A stretch of DNA of 64,000 bases from Nageia nagi (GCA_050084985.1 JBITNC010000001.1:118978001-119042000), one strand, 5' to 3'; counted from the stretch's first letter, positions 1 through 11,572 are shown. The notes: generated by a model from the sequence alone, not told the origin. A program made the numbers and translations.

Positions 1-135
1 ACTAGAGTGATATGATTTTCATTTATGATTTACCATAAGTTTTATTCTTAGATCTCAATTTTCATATTAGGTTCCCAAATGTCATAGTTGGAACTATCTA
101 GGATGTCTTTAGGTAAAAAAAAGTCTTCCATTTCT
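1..135 (-). pseudogene. Copia gag, N-terminal fragment
   Basis: The minus strand encodes a gag start containing LDSSNYDIWEPNMKIE, the tryptophan-bearing segment that opens Copia capsid proteins of the UBN2/DUF4219 type. The equivalent segment of the related element near 43200-43290 reads LDGSNYGIWEPRMKSE. A stop follows within about 20 codons, so this copy is broken. Gag would form the virus-like particle that packages the retrotransposon RNA. The rest lies beyond base 1. Confidence 0.7.
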
Positions 136-2903
136 GTCAAAATTGGTTAAAAATTTTAATCAATATAAGAATGTTAAATTTGAGAATCAAAATCAATCAT
201 ACATATTGATTTTATTCAATTTAATTAATCATACATGTTGAATTGTATTTAAATTAATCAACCATACATGTTGAATTAATCAAAGATAAGGCATGTTTAA
301 AGTGTTAACCAATTTCACATGTGTAAAAAACTTCCAACCTCATTAAATCATATATGTTTAATAAGTAATATTTTTTTAAAGAGGGTAGACTTAAGATTTT
401 TCTCTTGTTTGAAATTAGGTATTCACTTGGATGCTTGCATGAAGCCCAAATCCTAACAATATTCAACTAGTTCCATTATGGATAGTAATATACTCTTACA
501 AAGATAAATACTAGCTATTTTCTAAGGGTGTGATGTATGTTGAATTAACAAAATTATTATATTTATTAAATTTTTAATTCATCCTCTTAGGTTATCAATA
601 TATTCCATTAATAGATGTGTAAACATGAGGTATCACTACACACATAGTTATCCACCTATATGGAGTTATGTCCAGACCAACAAAGGACTTAGGGGAAACT
701 AAGGAGTATAAACTTTACACCATTTGGGTTGATATACTAAGGGATAAATTCTTCCTTATCCTCCCCTTTTGGCTCCCCAAACAATTCATGTTACAAAACT
801 AAATGTGTATATATGTTCATTTTAGGGGGTACACTTTCAATATTTATGATTTTTGCAAAATATAAAGTAAAGATGTATAAAATGCTTAAAATGATATATC
901 ATACAAACTTGAAACCTAAGATTTCACATGATACATCATACAAAAAAAAATATAAGAGTGTTTAATAGGTTTTATCACAATCCCAAGAGGACCTCTTTAC
1001 AAAATATTACATGATTTCATTACATTCAACTAACAATAAAACAAGGAGTCCTCCCTTTTTACTCAAAACCTTAAACTTAAAAAAGATTCCATGCTTAAAA
1101 GAATACACTTATAAAGATTCTCCCTTTTTAATTTTTCTTCCCTTAAAAAACATTCTTACTTAAAATCACTTAAAATTATCCCTTTTATAATATTATCTAT
1201 AAAACAATTGCTAAAAAATTAATACCTTGTTTCAAGATTTTTTCCTCTATTTTTTGAGAAAAAAATACTCGTTAAAAAAACATTCACCCTTTTTCAAAAA
1301 AATTTAACTCCCCTTTGAAGCAAATTTCTTGCATCTAAAAAAAAGTTAATTCCCATAGAAAAAATTAAGCTTCCCCTTATTAGAATTTCCCCTTAACAAC
1401 TCCCTAAAATAAATTATTTGAAAAAAAAATTAACCAATATTTCCTCATAAAATTTAACTACAAATTTCCAAAAAATAACTCCCCACTTTTAAAGTAATAT
1501 CCCCCATTTTAAAAAAATTAAAATTACCCTGTAAGTATAATTAATGCATTTTGAAAAGAACAAGTTTCTTTGTTTTCTCATTAATCTCATCTCATTTTAG
1601 AGGAGGAAAAATCAATTTCATCAAAAAAGAAATAAATCTCGTCAAAATATTATACTTGAAACTTGAAAGAGGGTTTACTTCAAAAACCATTATATGTCAT
1701 CAAAACAAATGTAATATTATCAAAGAAAAGTTAATATAAAAATAGGAGGGGGTGCATAGACGATTGGGTGGGTGAAAGGGAAAAGGGATGGTTAGTCCAT
1801 GGAAGGGGTCGCACAAGAGTGGGAGGCATGCATAGGCATGGGAGGATGAGGCAAAGTGGAAGTTTTAGTTAGTGAGGGGTGGAGTTAGGTGATGGATTAG
1901 CAGAGTTGAGAACCTACAAGGAGCATAGGGTGTGGAGACAAGGTAGGGAAGGGGTGATAGTATGAGAATGCAATGTCAAGGGGAGTGGTATGGGGTAGTG
2001 GTAGAGGGGAAGGGAGGGTAGCGGTAGGGAGGGTTGTGGTAGAGAGCATAGCATAGGGGCTACTAGCAATAGGGAGATTAACATTTAGAGGTGAGGAGCG
2101 AAGGGGTTAACATGTTGGAGGGGCATGGTGGTAGGGTTGGGCACTTACGGTAGACCTTAAGTGGTTGTTATGCTAGCCCCAAGTTGCCATTGTTAGCCTC
2201 TCCAAAGTTTTTTAAATTTTTTTTTAAAACTTCATTTGAATAAAAAATATATATATTTTTATGTATAGATTTTTTATTAAAAAATATTTTTGACTACTTT
2301 TTCATGGACATTCATACCATTTTTTTGAAAAATAAATATTTCAGTAAAGTTTTTTTTAAATTAAAACTCTTTTTAATATAAAACCACCTTTTGATTTATA
2401 TATGTTTTCAAAAAACATATTATTTTAGTGATAGTTTGTAAAAAAGTTATATGTATACATTTTTTTTTGAAAAATATATATATTGCAATAATAACATGTT
2501 TGTAAAGTTGTAAAACTAAAAAATATTTGCAACTCTTTTTAACATTTTTACACAAAATATCAGTGTAAGAAATATTGCAAATTTTTAATATATAAAAAAA
2601 TACAAATTTAAACTAGAACAACCTTTATGAAAAAAGATATTACAACATATTATTGTTATATTTTATGCAAATTTACTCAAAAACATTTCAAATAATGAAA
2701 TAATATTAGTAAAAAATTGCATAGCAATAACATGTAAGTAAATTTTTCAAAACAAATTGAACTAAAACAACAAAAATATTTTAGTATCATTAAAAATAAT
2801 TCTATAATAATAAAAGAGATATGTTATAACTTAAAATTGATTTTACCTCATCAATGAAGTAGGAATGACCTCAAAGATGTTGAAGAGGAACCTTCAAGGA
2901 TGA
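136..2903 (-). other. Long untranslated leader of Copia element
   Basis: No coding region was recognised between the primer site and gag. Segments such as 361-560 align by eye with 43440-43610 in the related element. Bases 1741-2170 are unusually rich in G and A on the plus strand, so the element transcript would be pyrimidine-rich there; the rest is very A/T-rich. The leader is about 2.8 kb, against about 1.8 kb in the copy at 43300-45121. Confidence 0.55.
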
Positions 2904-2915
2904 TTCTAGATACCA
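2904..2915 (-). promoter_or_regulatory. Primer binding site, decayed tRNA-iMet type
   Basis: On the minus strand this reads TGGTATCTAGAA, close to the plant initiator-tRNA-Met primer site TGGTATCAGAGC. It lies two bases inside the LTR edge and is the site where minus-strand DNA synthesis would start. Confidence 0.65.
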
Positions 2916-2917
2916 AT

Positions 2918-4784
2918 TGAGAGGAACTAAGTCTAAGTGACTAAATTTTTATTCTATCAAGATCACATAAAAGCTATCTAAAACATCATCACAATATCAT
3001 AAATACAATATTCAATCTTACAAAGTTGATACCAATATAAATTGGTTCCTCCAACCATGGGAGTACATCCACTAATTTGATATATTCTTATTCTTTTTTA
3101 TTAAAGGATAAATTGTATTAATTAAAAAATAGAAGTTTTGAGAGGATCTTCCAACCTTTCATATTTTAAGATAAAAGCTTATACGAGGTTCTTGATGATA
3201 TAAACATTGGAAAAAAATGATGCACATCTAATATTTTAAATTCAAATATTGACTTCCTTAGTTTGACAAAAAAAATTAAAAGTTAAGTTTGCTTTTACTA
3301 CTTAGTTCCTCTTTTTTCATTTGTAGGGGATGAGTGGTATGCATTCTTCCATATAAGTTTTTTACTTCCTCTAGGTTCTATAGTGTTTATGGTAGCTATC
3401 AAATTCTAGCTTCTATTTATCTTAGCCTTGTAATCTATAGCTAACATAGATGCTCGATTCCTCCTTTGATTGGGGTCTACTTTGTCCCCAATGTATTCCT
3501 CTATTCTAGAGAGTTTTAGACATTTGTGTTCTTATATGTTCTCCTCATTATTTTCTAAATCTATTCTACTTGCTTCATCCTCCTCTCCACTTATTTCAAT
3601 CTCCTCTTTGATGTGATCATTAGCTTTGCTTGCTTCATCATCCTCTCCACTTGCTTCATACTCCTTTTTGAAATTTTATTTTATGGTATGTTACAACTTT
3701 GGATAGTTTTTACACTTGTTCCCATGTTGTTGGTATCTAAAAGAGTTACATTCATGTTCTATTATCTAAACATGAGACCTCCATTTCGAGTACAAGGTGA
3801 TGGATTCTAGCCAAGAATCAAAATTCTTAAACCAAACAATGATTCTAGATTTGCCCAGATCATGGAGTGCTTCCACATTCTCTTGAGTATACTCATCCAA
3901 TATTTTAAAACCCCCAATTGCATTTACTATTTTACTAATTACTTTTTTGCTCCAAAATTCAATTGTAAGTGTATATAAATTAATTCATACTAGGTATCTT
4001 ATGATTTCTTCAATAAGAGGGTTAAAATATTTTTTCCATTATCTCATGTAAATCCCTCTTTGCCAAAAAAACTAGTTGAAATGTGTTTTAAAATCCATTT
4101 GTAGTTATCCAAATTTAGAAAGACAAATATAAAAAAATTATTTGGGAGAATAAGGATTCAAAACTCTCCATCACATTGAAAGGTTTCTTCTGTAAATCTT
4201 CTCAAATATTTAGAATGTGGTCTTTTCCCCTTGATCTTACAAATTATTCCCTGTGTTTGAGGCTCTTATAAATTAATAGCTAGATCCTCATCTTCAAAAT
4301 TGAGTTCTAATTGACACTATTTATCTCATTCTTATTGATGTTGTTACAACCCTCTCCATGGTTCTCCTTGATACCTTGTTTGCTCTTTTCATGGTACTCT
4401 TCTTATTCTCAAAGAGCACTCTCTTACAAAATCTTTTTTTAGCAATTCTAGAGCATAACTTTGCTACGAATTTAAGTGTGTAATCCCAAGGAGAGGGCCC
4501 TCTATTTATAGGCCAAAATCCTTCATTATATTACCATTTTAGCCATTACACATTGTCATGACATGCATCACCCTTTTACCCAAGTGGCATGCTCATGAGA
4601 TGGCATGTGGGATAAGTTACATTATTTTATTAACAAATACTTAAAATGTATCTAGGGATACTATTAGGTATAAATGAATTTACATTAATATATTCATTAA
4701 ATACTTAACATATATAAGGATACCTTTAAGTATTAAGTGGATTACATTAAGAGACCTTACAATAATGCATTATACATTCCAACA
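2918..4784 (-). repeat. 5' LTR of Copia element, split by insertion
   Basis: Plus-strand ends are TG at 2918 and CA at 4784. The parts 2918-3094 and 4400-4784 align with the two LTRs of the element at 31470-45605, for example the stretch ending in the duplicated TTCTTATTCT and the AT-rich end near 4640-4784. A TATA box lies on the minus strand at 4503-4510 (CCTATAAATAGAGG context). Without the insert the LTR is about 560 bp. Confidence 0.7.
3085..4409 (-). mobile_element. Insert with DUF4283-like pseudogene and 10-bp TSD
   Basis: The body (3095-4399) is flanked by identical 10-bp copies TTCTTATTCT at 3085-3094 and 4400-4409. The minus strand carries a stop-broken frame that resembles a DUF4283 domain: a GIICKIKGKRPHSKYL start at about 4240, a FIFVFLNLDNYKWIL-like core and a WGKK.LVKIGNAIG-like end near 3930. 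An acidic, low-complexity tail follows to about 3400. The left end is T-rich (A-rich on the minus strand), as at the 3' end of a retroposed copy. A LINE ORF1-only copy or processed transcript fits; a Mutator-like element (TSD 9-11 bp) is the alternative, but no terminal inverted repeats were seen. Confidence 0.5.
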
Positions 4785-5021
4785 TTCACATCTTTAAATT
4801 CTTCAATTCCATGAACTAAAGGTTGGTATCAAAGTTTGACAACATCTGAATGAGTTCTTTACTTAGGAGTTGTTAAACCTATTTTATTCATTTGTTATTA
4901 TATTTTAGATATTTTATATGCATTTTCCATCCTTAGAGTTTGGCAAATCTTAAAACTCTAATAGGTATGACCCATGGGGTGGAAGGTGTGGATCGGTTGA
5001 GGTTCATTGAACATCAAGGTA
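4785..5021. other. Short spacer, no gene seen
   Basis: AT-rich sequence between the Copia LTR and block B. A GTTGGTATCAAAG motif near 4826 resembles a decayed primer site, but no matching LTR end was recognised beside it. Confidence 0.4.
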
Positions 5022-7132
5022 ATGAATTCAATGAGGTTTATGGTGCATTTGATTGGAGGGATTTTGTGAAGGTGAAAAAATATTTATAAAGGTGGAGTTG
5101 GGTGTTCTTCCACTTTTGGTTGATCTCAAGGTATGAGGTATCAAGATGAGAATATCCAAATCCTAGGTTATAAATGTGTTGCAAGAATCAATGTCAAAAT
5201 AGGATATTATTAGGAATTGAGCCTAATTATTTCACTCATGCATAGGTTGAACCTACAGGAGTTCAATCAACACTAGTTAGTCGATTGATCATATTCTAGA
5301 CCCAACTAATCAATTGATTTTGTTACAAGTAAATTTGGATGTATTTCTATTGTAGTACAAACCTTACCTAAGGAATTTGATATCATAAATAGGATCAATT
5401 TGATGCAATTCAATTATGTTTAAGAGGTAGACAAGATCTATTTTGGGATTAGAACTTCACTCTTGCTTTATTCTAATTTTAGGAATTGATGTTTCCATTG
5501 ATGGAAGATTTATTACATGGTGTTTTACTTTAGTTTGGTCTATAATTAAGCTTGTATGAATCTATATAAATATGTTATAAGATTCATTGTGAAAAGTGAG
5601 ATATAAGAAAAAAATAGAGTAGATATTTGCATAGGTATGAGATATAGAAGAGAAGGTAATTGCTTATGAAAGAGATTGAGTTTGTGGTGAGGATTCCTTA
5701 TGTAACCAAAGAGAAAAATACAATGGTGTTTATGTTGGTTGTATCTCTTAGTGGCTTTGGACTCATATAAAGAAATGAGTGGATATATTCTCCATGGGCA
5801 TAGACCACATTGGGTAAACAACATTACATGCTTGTTTCTTCTCTTATTAGCATTATTTTCTTAATTCTTCTTCAAGTTTTGAGTAAAGTAATTGGTCAAC
5901 TTTATTTTTATATATCAAATCCTTACATATGAAAATTATAATATACATATATAGCTTAGAAAAATCTTTCTCATTTTTAAATCCTACAATTTTTGGGCCT
6001 CCCTCACTCAAATAAAGAATTGGGGTATATTTTTAAGCCATGTACTTATAATCACATCACTAGTTGTTGATCTAGTGAATTGCTACTTTAGTTTCATCCT
6101 TATTTCCCAAATCAAATACAAATTTTACTTTTATCTTCTCTAGCCTAATTTTTCTTCTTGAATTTATTATCCTATGAAAGTTCAATGTTAAAAATATTGG
6201 CCTTCTTCTTCTATTCATATTTTTGAAAACATACATGATTGATCTTTAAATTCTTTAAAAGATAGTAAGTATTCATTTTCAAATATAAATATAGGTCACA
6301 TTGAAAAAAATAATATTAGTGATATAATTAATATTAAGATTTGAAATGTGATTGAATATCATTATCTTGATAGTGGACTTATGTGATTCTCCTTTCATAA
6401 GCTTCTCACTCGTTAATCCAAGCTCTTTGGGCCACACTTTTCCTATATAAAACAAAAATATTAGTTATTTTAATTAATTATCATTTTGATACCTAAAATA
6501 TATTTTTTAAATAAATAAAAGTTAAATTTAGGTGTTCATAATATACATACATGAAATATCATGAATATTGATACAGTAAATGACATATAATTATATAAGT
6601 ACATGTTATAGTAATTTCATATGCAAACATAATCTTTTACTTATATATACAAATTTATTCATCTTGATGAGATTTTATTCCACTCTCCCCTTATTAAGAT
6701 CCTATTTGTTGGGGTCGATCCATTGATGGAAAACTTAGTGGTCCTCTCAATGCACTTTATGAGTGAGACTATATAGATATTAATACTTGAGAATATGGAG
6801 TGAAGTTAAGCATCTTAGCTACTATTATCAATTAATAAAACCTAAAATAATTAATTTGATAAACTTATGTTGAATAGTAATTAATCTCTATTAAAGTTAT
6901 TGTATTTGAAACCTCAACCCTTCAAACTCTACTCCAAAAGCATCCCTCATTATCACCATAGAGTTCATGTTTAACCTTATCACATCCTTTACCATTTGTA
7001 ATTAATCTTACTCAGTTGTGACCTTTTCAAAGCTTATTAATGATATATTCTTAATAATTAGTTGTCCCTTCTCATCCCAAAATTAGTTCTTGATATTCCT
7101 ATCTCATGCATATCTCTTAGTGTTTCAATATC
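5022..7132 (+). repeat. Dispersed repeat block B, copy 1 (LTR-like)
   Basis: The stretch aligns almost continuously with 56058-58230 in direct orientation, with many substitutions and small indels. Plus-strand LTR-like landmarks occur in order: a TATA box at 5564-5573, about 200 bp of transcribed leader, then a GGGCATAGACCACATTGGGT segment near 5797, much like the R/U5 part of the Gypsy LTR at 8095-8120. It may therefore contain an old LTR. The block is broken at 7132 by a Gypsy insertion and resumes at 12680. No coding region was recognised. Confidence 0.6.
7128..7132. repeat. Target-site duplication ATATC (left)
   Basis: Identical to 12675-12679 on the other side of the Gypsy element, as expected for a 5-bp integrase staggered cut. 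The sequence resumes as block B after the right copy. Confidence 0.85.
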
Positions 7133-7296
7133 TGATCCAAAATTTGGATCCCTTCGACATCTAATAATCTCCATTTCAATGTGTTCATTATGATCACCTT
7201 ATCTTCAACTTTTCAATGCTTCTTTTGGATCGAGAATCTGAGTTTGTATGTGGAAGATATGGTATTAAGTCCATTTTGACTATTTTGAAAAAATAA

Positions 7297-7331
<35 letters not shown>

Positions 7332-8281
7332 TATTATATATATATATATATATATATAATATTCAAATATTGGTGGGACCCACCTACCACTGTGGAGGCC
7401 ACGCAGGAGGAGGAGGTTGATAGGGTGCCCGCATGACCATCGGACCACATGGAGGCCCACATGGAGGAGTTCACTATTTGATCACCCATATAAGCTAGAA
7501 TGCCATTGCAATAGCCCATTTTCTTGTGTGTGATCACCAACCTAGCTAAGCTACCTGCATGTATAACCAAGTCACCTAGTCAGCTAAGTTATCTGACCAT
7601 TTGACTGCTTGATCACCTGCCATGTGTCACCACCATAGTGCACCTGCCCATTGTTAAGTTTTTTAATGTATTTTGGTGTTTTCTAAGGTTTTTAGTGATT
7701 TTTGATTCGCTTAAGGTCCTATTATTGGGATGAGTTAATCCTGTAAGCCTGAAATAGTCCAGAGAGCATTTTTTTCATTTCAAAGCTCATTTTTGGGAGA
7801 TTTTTGCAACCATTTCAGCCAAATTTGATAGGAAGATCAAGGAGGTTAATGGGTATCTAGAAATAGGTTTTTTTATATAATTTCCTAGTTGTAATTCTCT
7901 CTAGTTTTAACTCCAAAATTTGTATAAATGGGGAGCAAATTGTACAGGAAAAAAAAAAGAGGATTTTGGGAAGTGTTTCTTAGTTTTGTTGTGATTTTCA
8001 GAGTTGTGTGTTCTGAATGTGAGAGGAGGTTTTGAAGGACCAAGAAGGCCTTGTAAAGTGATTCCAACCATTGATAGTAGAGAGCTTTGGAGTTGGATGT
8101 AGCCCACACTGGGTGAACTAGGATAAATTTTGCTTGTCTCTTCTATGGTGAATGTTTTTCTCTTCTCTGTGTTTACAATTATTTTCCTAATTTTCCTTTA
8201 CAAGCACTTATTTGTTTTAAGTGTGAATTGATCTTAAGAGAAGGTTAAATTGAAATTTTTAATCTTATAGTTTATGGATCA
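7133..8281 (+). repeat. 5' LTR of Gypsy element
   Basis: It starts TGATCC and ends GGATCA and aligns throughout with 11573-12674. The first bases form a palindrome (GATCCAAA-A-TTTGGATC, 7134-7150). A long TA microsatellite at about 7299-7360 is much shorter in the other LTR, and accounts for most of the length difference. The TATA box is TATAAAT at 7923-7929; a CCCACACTGGGTGAAC segment near 8103 lies in the presumed R/U5 region. Confidence 0.9.
7923..7929 (+). promoter_or_regulatory. LTR TATA box
   Basis: TATAAAT followed by GGGGAGC. The equivalent in the 3' LTR is TATAAAAG at 12313-12320. Its position, about 360 bp before the LTR end, is right for an RNA polymerase II start that defines the R region. 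Confidence 0.6.
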
Positions 8282-8285
8282 AGTT

Positions 8286-8297
8286 TGGTATCAGAGC
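8286..8297 (+). promoter_or_regulatory. Primer binding site, tRNA-iMet
   Basis: TGGTATCAGAGC, an exact match to the common plant initiator-methionine tRNA primer site, four bases after the LTR end. Confidence 0.9.
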
Positions 8298-8368
8298 AAG
8301 TTGAATCATTGGGATAACCTATATTTTTGAGATTATTGTTGGTGTTTGGAAAGTATTCTTGTATTTAT

Positions 8369-9379
8369 ATGAGGTCACAAAGCAAGAAAGAAGAAGGAGA
8401 ATTTGTGGAGGAGGATCCAGAAATTGGTTCTAGAGTTTGGCTAAAGAAGCAAAGAGAGCTTGGAGCCATGGCCAATGAAGGAGGGTCTAATGTGGAAAAG
8501 CAAATTGCTGATCTCTCCACAATGTTCCAGAAGATGTCTCTATAATTCCAACAACTTCAAGAAAAACAATACAAGAAAAATGAAGGTGAAACTAGTGAAT
8601 GTAATAAAATGAACAATGATGTTACACATAGTGTTTTTCAAAGTTCTCCTTTGAAATTAGAAGTTAAATTTGATTTGCCTACTTTTATTGGAGAAGTGAA
8701 TGCTGAGAAGTTAGACCATTGGATTAAACAAATTGAAGTATATTATAGAATTCAAAGAATTGTAAGAAATGAAGATAAAATCCAATTAGCAACTCTTAAA
8801 ATGAGTGGTAATGCACTTGTTTGGTGGGAAAGTTATTTGCAAAGTAAGAATGAATCAATTCAAGCTTGTATTGCTTCTTGGACCCATTTTGTACAATTGC
8901 TTAGAAATCAGTTTTATCCTTTGGGTTATCAACAAAAGGTAGTCATGGAATGGCATACTTTTTGTCAAGGTAAAGGGCAAAGTGTACAAGAGTACACTAT
9001 GGAATTCTGAAGAAGAGCTACAATGCTAGGCATTCCTCTTGATTCCCAAGATACTCTTCTTAAGTATATTGGTGGTTTGCATAATTATTTAAGGCATACA
9101 ATATTGATGTTTGATCCAAATGATTTGGATAAAGTTTGTGTACAAGCCACTCACTTAGAAGAAAGGGGAAAATTTGTTAAGGATGGGAAAAAGAAAAATG
9201 CTTCCAATAACAATCATAATAATGATTTTGAAAGGGGAAAAAGAAAACTATGTCTAATACACAAAAAGAGAAGTCTAAATATGTATGTATGCATTGTCAA
9301 AAAGAAGGTCATTTAGAGGCTAAATGTTGGAAATTACATCCTAAATTACATCTTAAACCTAGAGGTCAAAAGAAATAAA
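8369..9379 (+). pseudogene. Gypsy gag
   Basis: The ATG at 8369 is the first in the gag frame after the primer site (MRSQSKKEEGEFVEED). A retrotrans_gag domain follows at about 8650-9180, with signature parts WWESYL, FVQLLRNQFYP and VQEYTMEF. A CCHC zinc knuckle (CMHCQKEGHLEAKC) is at 9286-9327 in a different frame, so a frameshift lies near 9240. In-frame stops at 8543 and 9008 and the stop at 9377 sit where CAA or CGA codons would be expected. Gag would build the particle and bind RNA through the knuckle. Confidence 0.85.
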
Positions 9380-9912
9380 CAAATACTGTTACTTTTGAAA
9401 TTGAAGATGGTTCAGATGTAGATGATAAAATGGCATGTATGATTTTGCATAATACACCTAATGAAGATGAGGAAAAGAAAAAAATTGAACTTTTTCACAT
9501 CAAGGTGCAAGCTAAGAAGACTAGGATTGATACATTGTTTGATTCTGGATCTCAAGCTAATTTAATTGTAGAAAAGTATGTCAAATCACTTGCACTCACT
9601 ACTCAACCCCATCCAAACCCATATCCATTGGGATGGGTTAATAAAAAATCTAAGTTAAAGGTAACACAACAATGCAAGTTGCAATTTGGGATTAACAAGG
9701 ATTACATTAATGAAGTTTTACTTGATGTTGTTCCTTTAGATATTTGTGGGATTGTGCTTGGTAGTCCTTATCTATGGGAAACAGATGCTTTATTTTATAG
9801 AAAGGAAAATAAGTATAGACTCATTAAATATGGAATTGAATACATGGTTAGTGCTCATCAAAGTAAGAAAAAGGATATTTCTTTGATTACTGTAAGAAAG
9901 CAAAGAGACTAA
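9380..9912 (+). pseudogene. Gypsy aspartic protease region
   Basis: This continues the zinc-knuckle frame into a retropepsin-like domain. The catalytic segment LFDSGSQANLI lies at about 9535-9567 with its aspartate intact, and the LGSPYLWETDA-type flap-end motif is at about 9758. The protease would cut the gag-pol polyprotein during particle maturation. The frame stops at 9910, where TAA probably replaces CAA, and continues in the same frame toward reverse transcriptase. Confidence 0.8.
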
Positions 9913-10915
9913 TTAATACAGGACAAATATTTATACTTGTAATGGTGAAATCTTAAGATGAAGTAAAAATCATAAAGGCACTTGAGGATTGTGAACCACA
10001 ATACAAAGAAGAAGTAAAAGAGGTAATTTTTAAATTTGAAGATTTATTTCAAGTACCTAAAGAACTTCCACCAAAAAGAGATATACAACATGAGATTCAA
10101 TTACATCTTGATGTTGCACTTCCTAATATTGGCTTATATAGAAATTCTTCTTTGGAAATTGAAGAAATTAAGAAACAAGTTAAGCAATTGTTAGATCAAG
10201 GAGTCATTAGACCCAGCACATCACCATGTGGATCTCCTATTGTTATAATTCCAAAGAAAGATGGAACTTGGCATATGTGTGTTGATTACAGGGCACTAAA
10301 TAAGATCATGGTTAAAAATTGATATCCTTTGCCACATATTGATGATTTAATGGATCAATTACAAAAAGCTAGGCTTTTTACAAAATTAGATCTAAGAAGT
10401 GGTTATCATCAAGTACGAGCTAAAGAAGAGGATGTGTGAAAAACTACTTTTAAAACTAGGCAAGGATTGTTTGAATGGTTGGTTTTACCATTTGGATTAT
10501 GCAATGCTCCTGCTACTTTCATGCATGTAATGAATGAGGTTTTAAGGCCTTTCATTGATGATTTTATTATTATGTATCTTGATGATATTCTCATTTACAG
10601 TGATAATTGGAAAAATCATGTGGTACATATTCGTAAAGTGTTTAAAGTTTTAAGGGAAGCAAAACTCTATTTGAAGATGTCTAACTGTGAGTTTGTCAAG
10701 AAAAGTTTAACCTATCTTGGCCACATTGTAAGTGAAGGTCAATTGAGGATAGATCCTACAAAAATTAAGGCTATGTTGAAATGGCCTACTCCCACTAATG
10801 TGATAAAGACTGGGAGTTTTCTTAGGGTAGTACAGTATTTACGCAAGTTTATTGCTAACTTTTCTTACATGGCTTCTCCAGTTCATGCAATTATAGGAAA
10901 GAGTCATGGATTTTA
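9913..10915 (+). pseudogene. Gypsy reverse transcriptase
   Basis: All main blocks of a Ty3/Gypsy reverse transcriptase are present: [56 protein letters not shown] and the catalytic YLDD within MYLDDILIYS at about 10570-10600. Stops at 10320 (TGA, probably CGA), 10437 (TGA, probably TGG) and 10914 (TAG, probably CAG) break it. The enzyme would copy element RNA into DNA in the cytoplasmic particle. The catalytic aspartates are unchanged, so decay is by stops rather than loss of core residues. Confidence 0.9.
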
Positions 10916-11100
10916 GTGGGGAGGGAAAGAACAACATGCTTTTGAATTGCTTAAAAAGAAAATTAGTAATGCTCCAGTACTTGCTTTACCTAATCTTTAG
11001 AAACCTTTTGAAATTAAAACTGATGCTAGTGACTATGCTATGGGTGCAATTTTATTGCAAGAAAAACATTCAGTTTGTTATCACTCAAAAATGTTTACTG
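10916..11100 (+). pseudogene. Gypsy RNase H, truncated
   Basis: The connection and start of RNase H can be read (FELLKKKISNAPVLALPNL, then FEIKTDASDYAMGAILLQ with the first catalytic aspartate). The domain ends abruptly after VCYHSKMFTD at about 11095, where integrase tail sequence begins. The rest of RNase H and most of integrase are deleted. An in-frame TAG lies near 10998 at a probable former CAG. Confidence 0.8.
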
Positions 11101-11515
11101 ATGTGGTTGGGGATTAGGTATGGCTTCATCTTAGTAAGGAGAGATAGCATGGTAAGGGAAAGAAGTTGAAACCAATAAGGTATGGTCCATTTACCATTAT
11201 TGGTCAAGTTATAGATAATGCTTTTCGGTTGGACTTACCATCCTTATATGCAAATGTATTCTGTTATTAATGTTGAGAACTTGAAGTTGTATGAACTAGC
11301 CTTAGTTGTAGAAGATACAGATGTCATGTTACCATCAGTTGAGGATTTAGCCCCTGAGCACATGAATGTGTTGGTTGAGGATGCAGTATTGGAAAAGAAA
11401 CAACAATCATCTCGTAGTGGCATACATGAGGTGTGGCATATTGGAGTGAAGGGCCAAAATCCACACAAGGCCAAATGGTAAGTAATTAATCGGGTGAGGG
11501 AGCTCTACCCTCACC
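11101..11515 (+). pseudogene. Gypsy integrase C-terminal tail
   Basis: This matches the end of plant Gypsy polyproteins: GD.VWLHLSKER, LKPIRYGPFTIIG.VIDNAFRLDLP, then NVENLKLYE and an acidic tail with LPSVEDLAPEH and GVKGQNPHKAKW. The order is preserved but it lacks the HHCC zinc finger and DDE catalytic core that should precede it. A frame shift lies near 11215. Confidence 0.8.
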
Positions 11516-11559
11516 TTATTCCATCATCCTAAAAGCTTTTGGGGATGAAAGCTCTCTCT

Positions 11560-11572
11560 TAGTGGGGAGGAA
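11560..11572 (+). promoter_or_regulatory. Polypurine tract
   Basis: AGTGGGGAGGAA immediately before the 3' LTR, the expected primer for plus-strand DNA synthesis. Confidence 0.75.

Larger units (their letters stand above)
1..4784 (-). mobile_element. Copia LTR retrotransposon, 5' part, cut by window edge
   Basis: This is the 5' end of a minus-strand Ty1/Copia element: on the minus strand it reads LTR, primer site, long leader and start of gag, then leaves the window at base 1. It matches the element at 31470-45605 in gag start, leader and LTR, so both belong to one family. The LTR is interrupted by a 1.3-kb insert at 3095-4399. Only one LTR is visible, so no target-site duplication can be checked. 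Autonomy cannot be judged, because pol lies outside the window. Confidence 0.8.

Noticed and set aside
4820-4845. GTTGGTATCAAAG as a primer binding site of another element
   Set aside because: Resembles a decayed tRNA-iMet site, but no LTR end or gag was recognised next to it.
7334-7570. Minus-strand open frame of 78 codons
   Set aside because: It lies inside the Gypsy LTR over the TA microsatellite and has a broken counterpart in the other LTR; no motif, so a chance frame.
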